Part shown: positions 8,408 through 16,925 of the stretch, in pieces
Layout: each line of letters starts with the position of its first letter
Position numbering within the stretch: position 1 is the stretch's first letter
DNA from: Lactobacillus gallinarum DSM 10532 = JCM 2011
GTDB lineage: Bacteria > Bacillota > Bacilli > Lactobacillales > Lactobacillaceae
Length of the DNA stretch: 64,000 nucleotides
Direction: 5' to 3'
NCBI RefSeq assembly: GCF_001434975.1
Contig: NZ_AZEL01000004.1
Span: 1 to 64,000 of the forward strand
Notes under the pieces: model-generated
Database searches by the model: none
Told to the model about the DNA's origin: nothing
What the model saw: the letters and a program-made list of their open reading frames with translations, nothing else
Made by a program: the position numbers and the translations under genes

Positions 8408-8619
8408 TAAAATGCCTCATTGATTTCATCAATAATACTTTGATCTGGCTTATTTGCCTGGTCAACTAACCGTGCAATATCTTTAGTTTCCGGCTTCCAA
8501 CCCTCTAAGTGATTATTCTTTACTACAAAACAAATTTGTTGAAACATTTGGGGATCAGGAATTGTTACTCCTTGGATTGTTTGTTTATCTACATCAATTT
8601 CTAGTTTATAATCTTGCAT
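8407..8619 (-). CDS. VbhA-like antitoxin of the Fic module
   Basis: A 70-residue helical protein directly upstream of, and overlapping by one base, the fic gene. It contains N-N-H-L-E-G-W-K-P-E (about residues 35-44). In class I Fic antitoxins the inhibitory helix carries (S/T)xxxE(G/N), whose Glu pairs with the second Arg of the Fic loop. Here Glu-Gly is kept but Asn replaces Ser/Thr. I choose the ATG at 8619 behind a weak GGTAG; an in-frame TTG at 8631 would overlap the pepT stop codon. The pair lies immediately downstream of pepT, so it may be cotranscribed with it. Confidence 0.75.
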   Translation of the reverse strand: MQDYKLEIDVDKQTIQGVTIPDPQMFQQICFVVKNNHLEGWKPETKDIARLVDQANKPDQSIIDEINEAF

Positions 8620-8624
8620 TTTAT

Positions 8625-9911
8625 CTACCAATATTTCTCAAGTGGGCGTTCATCTCTGCCCTCACGACTTTGACGCAAGTGCTCTGTAATTATCATCGTC
8701 AACACTTCTGCCAATTTATCTATTTGTTCTACGGTTACATATTCATATCGGCCATGATAATTACCACCACCATTGAATAAGTTCGGAGTCGGAATGCCTT
8801 TTGGCGTAATAAAGTTACCATCAGTACCGCCTCTAAATGATTGAACATGTGGTGTCAGACCACACTTGCGATAAGCATCTAAAGCTAAGTTGACGATATA
8901 TGGCTTATCCTTTAATCCATTATAGATGTTCTCATATTGACGACGAATCTTAACAGTAAAGCGATCGCTGCCATATTTTTCATTCAGCTTCTGAACGATT
9001 TCTTTAATTAAATTCTCTTTTGCAATGAATTTATCCCATTCAAAATCACGAATTATCATACTAATATCCGCATGGTCTACCGTGCTTGTAGCATCAGTAA
9101 CTAAGAAAAAGCCCTCATGATTGCGTGATTTTTCTGGAACTTCATCTTGCGGTAATGCTGATAAAAATTCGTTCATTAATGTGGTGGCATTGACCATTAG
9201 GCCGTAAGCTTCACCGGGATGCACAACGGTGCCTTTAATATGAATAGTAGCTTCAGAAGCATTAAAGGTATCATAAGAAAAATCACCGGGGCGGCCATTA
9301 TCTAAAGTATAGGCAAATTCTACGCCAGGAAAATCGTGCGGATCAAAATATTTACCGCCGCAGCCAATTTCTTCATCAGGGCCAAAAGCAATATATACGT
9401 CTCCATGTTTAGCATCGGGATGTTCTACCAAATAGCGTAACATGGAGAGTGCCCCAACAATGCCAGCTTTGTCATCAACACCCAATAAAGTATGACCATC
9501 TGAAGTAATTAATGTTTGGCCTTTTAAATTTAACAAATCCGGAAATTCCGCAGGATCGAGAACTATTCCTTCATCTTTGTCTAAATAAACCTTTTCTCCA
9601 TCATAATCAGAATGAACTTGGGGCTTAATATTTTCAGCATTAAAATCTGCAGTATCAACATGCGCAAAAAAGCCAATCGGTGTAACCTCATCAATTGTAT
9701 TTTTAGCTAATTTTCCAATAGCAAAGGCTGTTTTATCATTGTAATATGCGTCGAGTCCCATATCTTTTAATTCTTGTACCAACTCTTTAGCTAATACAAC
9801 TTGACCAGGTGATGATGGAATTTGGTCATGATTTTCAAAGAAAGAACGCGTATTTTCCTTAGCATAATGAATAAATTTATTTTGTTCGTAATTTAAATTA
9901 TAGAAACTCAT
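8625..9911 (-). CDS. pepT: Peptidase T (tripeptidase)
   Basis: A 428-residue M20B metallopeptidase that removes the N-terminal residue from tripeptides in the cytoplasm; in dairy lactobacilli it is part of casein peptide use. The two-zinc site ligands are visible: F-A-H-V-D-T-A-D (His of the first ligand set), G-V-D-D-K-A-G-I (bridging Asp), G-P-D-E-E-I-G-C-G (catalytic Glu and ligand), the Asp of L-D-N-G-R-P-G, and a C-terminal His in G-G-N-Y-H-G-R. Length and motif order are normal for PepT. The start at 9911 is preceded by GGCGGCGTGAG. Confidence 0.95.
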   Translation of the reverse strand: MSFYNLNYEQNKFIHYAKENTRSFFENHDQIPSSPGQVVLAKELVQELKDMGLDAYYNDKTAFAIGKLAKNTIDEVTPIGFFAHVDTADFNAENIKPQVHSDYDGEKVYLDKDEGIVLDPAEFPDLLNLKGQTLITSDGHTLLGVDDKAGIVGALSMLRYLVEHPDAKHGDVYIAFGPDEEIGCGGKYFDPHDFPGVEFAYTLDNGRPGDFSYDTFNASEATIHIKGTVVHPGEAYGLMVNATTLMNEFLSALPQDEVPEKSRNHEGFFLVTDATSTVDHADISMIIRDFEWDKFIAKENLIKEIVQKLNEKYGSDRFTVKIRRQYENIYNGLKDKPYIVNLALDAYRKCGLTPHVQSFRGGTDGNFITPKGIPTPNLFNGGGNYHGRYEYVTVEQIDKLAEVLTMIITEHLRQSREGRDERPLEKYW

Positions 9912-10069
9912 ATCTCACGCCGCCTTTTCATTTTAATTTCATATTGTATTCAGTATAATAGATTACTTTTATGAATTAAAGGATTTTTCACAAATCGCAA
10001 CCATAAGTAGATTCAAAAAAGAATATAATGAATTGACAAGAATTATTTGAATGAGAATAGGAAAAACTT

Positions 10070-11335
10070 ATGGATGAATTATTTGAAAAAGCACCTATTA
10101 AAAATAGTCCATTTTAAATTAGCCTTCCCTGTGGTGCTAGGGATGATTACCACAATGATTTATAACTTAGCTGACACGATGTTTGTAGCTAAGACTGGTA
10201 ATACTGACTTGGCGGTAGTAGTCTAATTTCACGTCTTTTGGGTGAAAAGCGTTATGATCTAAGCAAAAGAATCAGCAGTTTTTGTTTATTCGGATCTGTG
10301 ATTGTTGGTATTATTTTGACAATTTTACTTCTAGTTTTTGCCAAACCAATTTTGATCCTTCTAGGAGCCAAAGCATCTACTTATTCATATGCTTTTGATT
10401 TTTATCGGATTATCGCTCTGGGTTCTGTCTTTATTATCTTTTCTTTAGTTCCACAAAACTTAATTCGAACTGAAGGCTTAGCTTTTGAAGCCATGCTCAG
10501 CACAATGATAGGAACTATTTTATCTATTATTCTTGATCCCATTTTTCTTTTTGGCTTAAAATGGGGCGCAACCGGTGTCGGATTAGCTAATATCATTGGC
10601 TATTTGGTAACTGATTTATTATTAATCTTTTTCACCATCAAGAATGCTCATTACATTAGCTTAAATCCGAAAATTATGAAGATTTCTGGGCAAAATATTA
10701 AGAACGTGATTGCCATTGGTATTCCGGGTTCAATCACCAACTTTGCTCAAAGTTTCGGTATGGCTTTACTTAACTCATCTCTTGCCGCATACGGCGCTAA
10801 CAAAGTTGCCGCTATGGGAATCACTCAAAAAATTTATAGCATCGTCATTTTAGTTATTGTTGGTTTTGCCTTCGGTGCACAGCCATTGATTGGTTATAAT
10901 TATGGTGCTAAAAACTGGCAACGATTAAAAGACATTTTACGCTTTGATACTCTAGTTTTAGTAGCATATGCAATTATCGTTGGTGGCTTACTGATCATCT
11001 TTGCCAAACCAGTGACTGCACTATTTATGAATCAAGCCTCAATTGTTTCAGCTGGTAGCTACATGTTAATTGCCACGATTATTACTACCCCGTTTGTTGG
11101 AATTATTTTAGTTTATACTACAGTTTTCCAATCAATTGGGAATGCCTGGGGAGCCTTCGTTATGGCAATTACTCGTCAGGGCATCATTTATTTCATTGTG
11201 TTAGAAATTTTGAAGAGTACTTTAGGCTATCATGGTATCGTTTGGTCACAAGCAGCAAGTGATATTCTAACCTGGATTATCGGTTACTTCATGTTTAAAA
11301 AGAGTCTAGATCTAAAAGATAAGTTAAAGAAATAA
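10070..11335 (+). pseudogene. MATE family exporter, frameshift plus internal deletion
   Basis: The intact C-terminal part (from about 10238) encodes some nine membrane helices of a MATE-type drug/Na+ antiporter. The true start is the ATG at 10070 (AGGAA box), encoding MDELFEKAPIKNSPF then a stop. Shifting one base at about 10116 restores K-L-A-F-P-V-V-L-G-M-I-T-T-M-I-Y-N-L-A-D-T-M-F-V-A-K-T-G-N. At about 10213 the text jumps from T-D-L to G-G-S-S-L-I-S-R-L-L-G, so the roughly 25 residues that MATE proteins have between these motifs are missing. Two independent lesions make loss of function very likely. Confidence 0.85.
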
Positions 11336-11341
11336 AACAAT

Positions 11342-11379
11342 AAAAGACCTGCAGAATTTGATATTCCGCAGGTCTTTTT
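11342..11379. terminator. Bidirectional terminator
   Basis: AAAGACCTGC(A)GAAT..ATTCCGCAGGTCTTT hairpin flanked by A and T runs, between the convergent MATE remnant and the L,D-transpeptidase gene. Confidence 0.85.
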
Positions 11380-11388
11380 TTATCGCAA

Positions 11389-12594
11389 TTATTCATAAAT
11401 AATAACTGGTTCATTCTTAGAAATGTTATTCCAAACTTTTCTAATCTCGCTAGGCTTAACATTGACACAGCCATGTGAGCCACCTCTTAAGTAGGCTTTC
11501 TTACTCCAATCGGTTCTCCAACTAGCATCATGGAAACCACAACCACTTAAAGTAAATGGCATCCAGTATTTAACTGGTGAAGCATAACTTGAACCATCGT
11601 CATTGGTACCACGCAAAGTACTTGGAGATTCCTTGTAGTGAATATACCAAACACCACGTGGAGTTTGATCACCCTTGCTACCTTCCATCGTACCAGTAAC
11701 TACATCATCCAAATGTGCAGCTAACTTACCTTTTCTAACAAGCCAAACTTCTTGCTTCTTTAATGAAACAACTGCATAAGTATTGCCGATTTCATGATTA
11801 CTCTTACCGTAACCATGAGCGTAAGTACTATAGCCTAAACCATAAATTGCATCAGCACCATCAAAAGTGGTTTTCCCATCTGCAAAAGCTTGTAAGATCA
11901 AACGACAAGCCTTTTTAACATAAACGCCCCAGCCCCAGGTCTTATTTTTAATGGTAATTGTCTTACCCTTAACCTTATTACCAGTAGGAACCGTAAACTT
12001 ATAGCTTTTATGCAAAGTAGAAACTTCTTTATCAATTTGGTTTAATTTTTCAGTTAATTTAGATGTATTGCCAAATTGATATTTACCATCTCGGTAGCTG
12101 ACATCATTTAAAAGATCTTTGGCCTTTAACTGATAACTCTTGCCATTAATTTTGTAAGTCAATTCAGCCTTCTTTAACGCATTCAACTTCTTCTTAGCAG
12201 TAGCTAAATTTTTAGTAGTAAAATTATAGGCTTGATCTGAAGGCGTCTTAGTTTGTTGCTTTTTAAACAGTGCTTCAGTTTCTGCCTCATCGATTGTCGG
12301 TGCGGTCGTATTATAGCTATAAACCAATTTTTCATTTCTTAATTGCACATGATTTTTAGCTTTTTTATTTACTTTGGCAGTTGCCTTAGCAACAGTTAAT
12401 TTGCCAACCTTCACACCATCGATTTTAACATTTGGATTAAAGTGTGTTCGTGCATACTTCTCCGCTGCAGCTTGACTGGCTACACGATGATTGTGAATAC
12501 CAAAACCTGCAATAATGCTGACCACAACTAAAATACCAACCATTAATATGATTAGATTGCTTCGTTTATTTTTTCTTTTTAGATCCTCGTTCAT
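11389..12594 (-). CDS. L,D-transpeptidase (YkuD domain), membrane-anchored
   Basis: A 401-residue cell wall enzyme: basic N-terminus, one membrane anchor (about residues 13-34), an extracellular peptidoglycan-binding region of the type found in YoaR-like proteins (about 50-230), and a C-terminal YkuD catalytic domain. The active-site motif reads S-H-G-C-V-N with Cys376, preceded by the conserved His of S-G-C-G-F-H. Such enzymes make 3-3 peptide crosslinks or attach proteins to the wall. The gene stands alone, ending at a bidirectional terminator. Confidence 0.9.
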   Translation of the reverse strand: MNEDLKRKNKRSNLIILMVGILVVVSIIAGFGIHNHRVASQAAAEKYARTHFNPNVKIDGVKVGKLTVAKATAKVNKKAKNHVQLRNEKLVYSYNTTAPTIDEAETEALFKKQQTKTPSDQAYNFTTKNLATAKKKLNALKKAELTYKINGKSYQLKAKDLLNDVSYRDGKYQFGNTSKLTEKLNQIDKEVSTLHKSYKFTVPTGNKVKGKTITIKNKTWGWGVYVKKACRLILQAFADGKTTFDGADAIYGLGYSTYAHGYGKSNHEIGNTYAVVSLKKQEVWLVRKGKLAAHLDDVVTGTMEGSKGDQTPRGVWYIHYKESPSTLRGTNDDGSSYASPVKYWMPFTLSGCGFHDASWRTDWSKKAYLRGGSHGCVNVKPSEIRKVWNNISKNEPVIIYE

Positions 12595-12674
12595 ACTATT
12601 CTACCTTTATTCCCATAAGTAAGCTAATAGTTTAAATATAGCACCCAAGAACATATGTGTAAAATCTTATGTTT

Positions 12675-13232
12675 TTATTTGGCTTTTTTCATGATAACTC
12701 TCGTCGCATCCTTCAATGCAAAATATAATATTGGCGTACAAATTGCAGTTGAAATTGAGTTAATTACGGTTGCAGGCAAACTTACAAATGCACCAATATA
12801 TGCTACTTGCAAGTTCGTTCCTACCATTAATGCTTCAACAATTGAAACGCAATATGTAGTAAAAATCTTAGTCACACCGGCAACAATACCTAAGATGATA
12901 ATATTCTTCTTACTATCTTGATAATTCATCCCTTTAAAAATTAAGCTCAAAACTGTCGCAACCACAACAACTTCAAGCATAGTGAGCCATGATGTAGCAG
13001 CATAACCATTTAATAAATCAAAACCACCTAAACCAATAATTCCGGCAATCATCCCATTGCGATAACCCAAATAAAGAATAGCTACTGCCGTCAAAGTATT
13101 GCCAAAATGAATAAATGGTCGACCTACCATAGCAGGTACAGGAATTCGTAAGACCCAGATACCAATATAAATAATTGCTGCAAATAATCCGGTAAAAATC
13201 AATGCTTGTAAAGAATTTTTATCTGTTTTCAT
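12675..13232 (-). CDS. ECF transporter S component, probably for vitamin B6
   Basis: A 185-residue protein with five to six membrane helices and the ECF S-component look (short loops, G-N-T-L-T-A-V-A near residue 45, L-G-G-F-D-L-L-N-G near 68). S components bind a vitamin and use a shared energising module (EcfA-A'-T) encoded elsewhere. Its start codon overlaps the stop of the B6 kinase gene, so pyridoxine or a related vitamer is the likely substrate (PdxU-like); that assignment rests on context. Confidence 0.8.
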   Translation of the reverse strand: MKTDKNSLQALIFTGLFAAIIYIGIWVLRIPVPAMVGRPFIHFGNTLTAVAILYLGYRNGMIAGIIGLGGFDLLNGYAATSWLTMLEVVVVATVLSLIFKGMNYQDSKKNIIILGIVAGVTKIFTTYCVSIVEALMVGTNLQVAYIGAFVSLPATVINSISTAICTPILYFALKDATRVIMKKAK

Positions 13233-14059
13233 TATTTTCTATTCCCCACCTTTTCTAATAGCCAACTTAATCCTGCCGCATAATTCGGCCCTAAACGCGG
13301 ATCTTGCTTAGGAGTATTCAAAATAGCTCGTTCCACAAAATCAGCCGCAATAGAGCAACTTTCTTTTAAACTATATTGATGTATAAATGCCGCTAAAAAG
13401 ACACTCGCAAAAATGTCGCCGGTACCAAAGAAGCTTCCTAGCAATCTTCTCTGGGTTAGTGACCATTCTTTTCCTTCAGTAATGCCCACTTCTCCGATTT
13501 TTTCATCTGACAAATCTATTCCAGTGATAATTACATTAGGAATATCAAATTTAGTCGATAATTCTTGCGCTAAACTTGTAGCCGTTTGAATGGAATTCTC
13601 TTCAGCTTTTTTTCCTAATAAAAATGCGGCTTCAGTCATATTTGGCGTTAAAATTGTAGCCTTAGTAACCAATTGCCGCATTTTTTCAATATACTGCTGG
13701 CTTAAGCCACGATACATTTTGCCATGATCCGCCATCGCCGGATCTATTAAAATAATTTTTTGACTAAGTAACTCTTTATTTTGCAGCCAAAAATCTAATG
13801 CATTTTCACCTAAATAACCTAAATATGCTGCTTTAAAACTTATATCTAATTCTTGCCAATGTTTAGTGATTTGAGTCATTTCATGACTTAAATCTAAATA
13901 TGTATTATTGCCAAAACCACCAGTATGCGTTGATAAAATTGCAGTCGGTAATACAGTGGGCTTCAACCCACATGCACCCAAAATTGGCAGGGCAACACTC
14001 AATGAAACTTGCCCCATACATGATAAATCTTGACTGATTAATACTCCCCCATCAATCAT
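13232..14059 (-). CDS. pdxK: Pyridoxal/pyridoxamine kinase
   Basis: A 275-residue ribokinase-fold enzyme that phosphorylates pyridoxal, pyridoxamine or pyridoxine with ATP. Visible motifs are the N-terminal substrate loop (Q-D-L-S-C-M-G-Q-V-S), T-P-N-M-T-E-A near residue 155, and the anion-hole/catalytic G-T-G-D near residue 225. The frame is open 60 bases further upstream, but GGAGTG five bases before the ATG at 14059 marks the real start, and the upstream part lies in a terminator hairpin. It is translationally coupled to the ECF S component: salvage of vitamin B6 for PLP enzymes such as the ornithine decarboxylase in this window. Confidence 0.85.
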   Translation of the reverse strand: MIDGGVLISQDLSCMGQVSLSVALPILGACGLKPTVLPTAILSTHTGGFGNNTYLDLSHEMTQITKHWQELDISFKAAYLGYLGENALDFWLQNKELLSQKIILIDPAMADHGKMYRGLSQQYIEKMRQLVTKATILTPNMTEAAFLLGKKAEENSIQTATSLAQELSTKFDIPNVIITGIDLSDEKIGEVGITEGKEWSLTQRRLLGSFFGTGDIFASVFLAAFIHQYSLKESCSIAADFVERAILNTPKQDPRLGPNYAAGLSWLLEKVGNRK

Positions 14060-14073
14060 TTTTTCACTCCAAT

Positions 14074-14115
14074 CAAAAAATCCTGCTATTAGCTTAACAT
14101 AGTTAATAGCAGGAA
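14074..14115 (-). terminator. Terminator of the serine hydrolase gene
   Basis: TCCTGCTATTA..TAATAGCAGGA arms followed by TTTTTT on the minus strand. The T-run ends only four bases before the pdxK ribosome binding site, leaving no room for a separate pdxK promoter downstream of it. Confidence 0.85.
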
Positions 14116-14125
14116 ACATTAAAAT

Positions 14126-15253
14126 TTAACGTGCATTAAATGTATTTGGTTTGATATGATTTAAAATTTGGTAACCAATTGCTTTGTTTCTATTTTCGTC
14201 ATTTTGAGTTTGATTTAAAAACATGATTAAGCCATTTTGATTATCAGATGTCATTTGAATCCAATTACCAAAGTGAGTGTTGTATAAGTTACCATATGCT
14301 GACTTCAAGGCACCGTTATTCTTGATATACATACCACCTGAATAACCATTTGGAGATTTAGAACTCAAGTTAGTCATGTAATTATACTCGGTTTTATTCA
14401 AAATCTTTCCATTTGTAAGTCCAACTTGAATACGGTAGTAATCCATTGGTGTAGAGAACAAATTACCTGCACCAACTAATTGAGAAGCTTGTTGTTTTTT
14501 AACATATTGTGCCCATTGATAATTTTTCTGATTCCAAGTATAAGAAATACCATCAGTCATACCAGCTGGAACATCTTCCAAGAAGTAAGTTCTCTTTAAA
14601 TTAAGTGGATTAATAATTCGTTCTTTAACATTATCTTTATATGATTTGCCTGTAACTTGACGAATAATTCCTGCTAACAAAATATAGTTGGTATTATTAT
14701 AAGAAAAATTGCCTGGTTTATTTTGACTAGTAGAATTTAACTTATCAACCACCCAATTGATGGCACTAGCTTCAGAAACTACGGACCCACGGTTAACCTC
14801 CGTGTCACTAGCCTTAAGTCCTGAAGTGTGCGTCATCAAATTACCAACGGTAATATCTGATGAGCCCTTTAAGTTAGGATACCAAGTTGAAATTTTAGTA
14901 TCTTGATTAAACTTTCCGGCATAGATTAATTGTGTAATCATTGCAGCCGTAATTACCTTTTGCAATGAACAAACAGGATAAACAACCTTTCTATTTCCAG
15001 CACCAAGACGCTTGCCATAATAGCCATAGCCATAACTAATTTGTTGTGGATGACCATCTTTAATAATTACGGTAGTACCTCGTGCATAATAATTAGCCAG
15101 TGTACTTCTAACAAAACTACGCATTTCAGTTTGATTATAACTTGCGGCATTTACTTGATTAGCGGCTGCTAACCCACCTATTGGTAAAGAGGCAGCCACA
15201 GTAAGTGAAGCGGCTGTTTTAATTAATGCCTTTCTTAAATTAATTTTTTTCGT
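14126..15253 (-). CDS. Secreted serine hydrolase (beta-lactamase/DD-peptidase fold), ACG start
   Basis: The mature part shows the class C beta-lactamase-like layout: the S-L-Q-K catalytic tetrad (Ser about 96) and a Y-N-N second motif near residue 186, as in penicillin-binding-related esterases and D-Ala-D-Ala hydrolases. The frame extends upstream of the first GTG (15199) through a complete Sec signal peptide (K-K-I-N-L-R-K, hydrophobic core, cleavage after V-N-A) to an ACG at 15251-15253. A perfect GGAGGG lies seven bases before that ACG, exactly where an ATG is expected. A GTG start would cut off the positively charged signal region and has no RBS. Confidence 0.8.
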   Translation of the reverse strand, partial: TKKINLRKALIKTAASLTVAASLPIGGLAAANQVNAASYNQTEMRSFVRSTLANYYARGTTVIIKDGHPQQISYGYGYYGKRLGAGNRKVVYPVCSLQKVITAAMITQLIYAGKFNQDTKISTWYPNLKGSSDITVGNLMTHTSGLKASDTEVNRGSVVSEASAINWVVDKLNSTSQNKPGNFSYNNTNYILLAGIIRQVTGKSYKDNVKERIINPLNLKRTYFLEDVPAGMTDGISYTWNQKNYQWAQYVKKQQASQLVGAGNLFSTPMDYYRIQVGLTNGKILNKTEYNYMTNLSSKSPNGYSGGMYIKNNGALKSAYGNLYNTHFGNWIQMTSDNQNGLIMFLNQTQNDENRNKAIGYQILNHIKPNTFNAR

Positions 15254-15347
15254 TTTAATTCCCTCCAGAATCGATCAGTTCTTTATAAAATATATTAGCA
15301 ATTATTTTTTTCAGTGAAGTTACAGATTAGATAAAAATTATTCATAC

Positions 15348-15962
15348 TTAATATGGATAGTCATCTAAATGATCTTTTTCCGTGATTTTGCGGATAACTT
15401 TAGCTGGAACTCCCACTGCTAAGGAATTATCTGGAATATCATGCGTAACTACAGCACCTGCTCCAATTACACAGTTGTCGCCAATCGTCACTCCTGCACA
15501 AACAGTAACGTTGCTGGCCAACCAGCAATTATTCCCTACCTTAATAGGTGCACCATATTCAATATCTGCCATTTTGCCATCTGCTTGCATTCTAGGATTT
15601 CTTTGTTCAGGTAGTAAGGGATGCAAAGGTGTGGCAAAAGTAACATTAGGGCCACACATCACATTATCACCAATGGTAATTGGACAAGTATCCAGAATCG
15701 TTAAATTAAAATTAGCATAAAAATGATCACCTAATTTAGTAAAGCGACCATAATCTACCTCGATCGGTCCTTGCAAATAAACCCCTTCTCCGTGATCCGG
15801 AAAAAGCCGATCAATAATAGCTTTTCTTTCTAACTTATCTTCATCAGTTGTCAAATTATAATCTCGTGATAAACGATGTGCCAAACTAGAAAAATGTTCC
15901 AATTCTTCGGTATCAGGGCGATATGGTTTACCAGCGAGCATGTTCTTAGTATTTTCTTCCAT
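15348..15962 (-). CDS. Sugar O-acetyltransferase (maltose/galactoside type)
   Basis: A 204-residue left-handed beta-helix acetyltransferase of the LacA/Maa family, which moves acetyl from acetyl-CoA to a sugar hydroxyl. The N-terminal M-L-A-G-K-P-Y segment, the active-site His in A-T-P-L-H-P-L, hexapeptide repeats (I-T-I-G-D-N-V, V-T-I-G-D-N-C-V-I-G-A-G-A-V-V) and C-terminal G-V-P-A-K-V-I are all present. Physiological role is probably detoxification of non-metabolised sugars. Monocistronic. Confidence 0.9.
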   Translation of the reverse strand: MEENTKNMLAGKPYRPDTEELEHFSSLAHRLSRDYNLTTDEDKLERKAIIDRLFPDHGEGVYLQGPIEVDYGRFTKLGDHFYANFNLTILDTCPITIGDNVMCGPNVTFATPLHPLLPEQRNPRMQADGKMADIEYGAPIKVGNNCWLASNVTVCAGVTIGDNCVIGAGAVVTHDIPDNSLAVGVPAKVIRKITEKDHLDDYPY

Positions 15963-16062
15963 AATTATTTTTCCGCATTCTTTTTAATTTTTTGATCATT
16001 AATAATAATTATATGATAAACTCGTTACTGTTGTTAAAAAATAATATATTAAAGAGGAAAAA

Positions 16063-16695
16063 ATGCAAAAGAAAAATATTACAGCTATTTGTATTGGATT
16101 GCCTGTCTTTTTGATCTTGGCAATCTCAATCATGATTCATGCCAGCTGGATTAATGGTTTTGACAACTTCTTTGAACAAATTGTTCATACCATTCCTAAT
16201 CTACAAGGCATTATGAAAAAGATTACTTTTTTAGCAGATACTAAAGTTGATTTAGTATGGATGATTTTAATCGCCATTATTTTATGGATTAAAAAGCAAC
16301 GCCCTCTTTCGCTTAGTATCGTAATTACTTTAATTACTGCAGATGCTTTTGGATGGGTGGTAAAACACATTATTCAACGTGCCCGCCCTGTGCAACACTT
16401 GGCCGTAGATGATGGCTTCAGTTTTCCTAGTGGTCACACATTAGGAATGGCAATTATCGTCTTTTGGTTAATGATGATTTTAATCCCAGCATTAGTAAGA
16501 AATAGAACTGCCAAGATTTGGTTGAATGTTTTATTAATCGTTTGGCTGATTTTAGTCATGATTTCAAGAGTATATCTTTATGCTCACTTTCCATCAGATG
16601 TTTGTGGCTCTGTTGCTCTTGGAGCAATGTGGGTTGGCATTATCGATGCTATCTGGGATAAAGTTACTCCTAGAACTTCTAAAAATAACTTTTAA
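16063..16695 (+). CDS. PAP2-family membrane phosphatase
   Basis: A 210-residue protein with about six membrane helices and the three phosphatase motifs: K-H-I-I-Q-R-A-R-P, P-S-G-H-T, and S-R-V-Y-L-Y-A-H-F-P-S-D. These His and Arg residues form the active site on the outer face, which removes phosphate from lipid phosphates such as undecaprenyl pyrophosphate or phosphatidylglycerol phosphate. AGAGG precedes the ATG, and a strong terminator follows four bases after the stop. Confidence 0.9.
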   Translation: MQKKNITAICIGLPVFLILAISIMIHASWINGFDNFFEQIVHTIPNLQGIMKKITFLADTKVDLVWMILIAIILWIKKQRPLSLSIVITLITADAFGWVVKHIIQRARPVQHLAVDDGFSFPSGHTLGMAIIVFWLMMILIPALVRNRTAKIWLNVLLIVWLILVMISRVYLYAHFPSDVCGSVALGAMWVGIIDAIWDKVTPRTSKNNF

Positions 16696-16698
16696 AAC

Positions 16699-16727
16699 CA
16701 AAACGCTAGTTTTCTAGCGTTTTTTTA
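16699..16727 (+). terminator. Terminator of the PAP2 gene
   Basis: AAACGCTAG-TTTT-CTAGCGTTTTTTT: a nine-pair stem with a T tail. Confidence 0.9.
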
Positions 16728-16730
16728 TGC

Positions 16731-16866
16731 ACAAAAAAAGTCACTAAGGAAAATGTCCTTAGTGGCTTTTCTACACCTTCAAATTTCTTCCTATCAGCAA
16801 ATGCCATAAGAGACATCTTGCCTAGCCTTTTCATCCTCGGAGCGCTCATCACACGCTCCGCTATTA
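16731..16866 (-). ncRNA. Unassigned structured small RNA with own promoter and terminator
   Basis: The minus strand between the flavodoxin and PAP2 genes has no ORF but has an RNA gene layout. An extended -10 (TGTTATCAT, about 16870-16878) is followed by a perfect hairpin CGGAGCG..CGCTCCG. A middle region follows with a second possible hairpin (GCAAGATG..CATTTGC) and G/A-rich single strands. It ends in a strong terminator (GTCACTAAGGA..TCCTTAGTGAC with TTTTTTT). The predicted length is about 130 bases. It does not show the signature boxes of SRP RNA, tmRNA, RNase P or the common riboswitches that I can check by eye. Confidence 0.5.
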
Positions 16867-16925
16867 TGATAACAGATTAAATAAGAAATATAAAGTGGTT
16901 TGTTTTGATTTTATTGAAACTAAAA

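Noticed and set aside
12655-12921. Plus-strand open frame opposite the ECF S component
   Set aside because: It is a shadow of the hydrophobic membrane gene on the other strand, without RBS or recognisable protein.
15382-15720. Plus-strand open frame of about 112 codons
   Set aside because: It lies wholly inside the acetyltransferase gene on the other strand, has no RBS, and the opposite frame has clear hexapeptide repeats.
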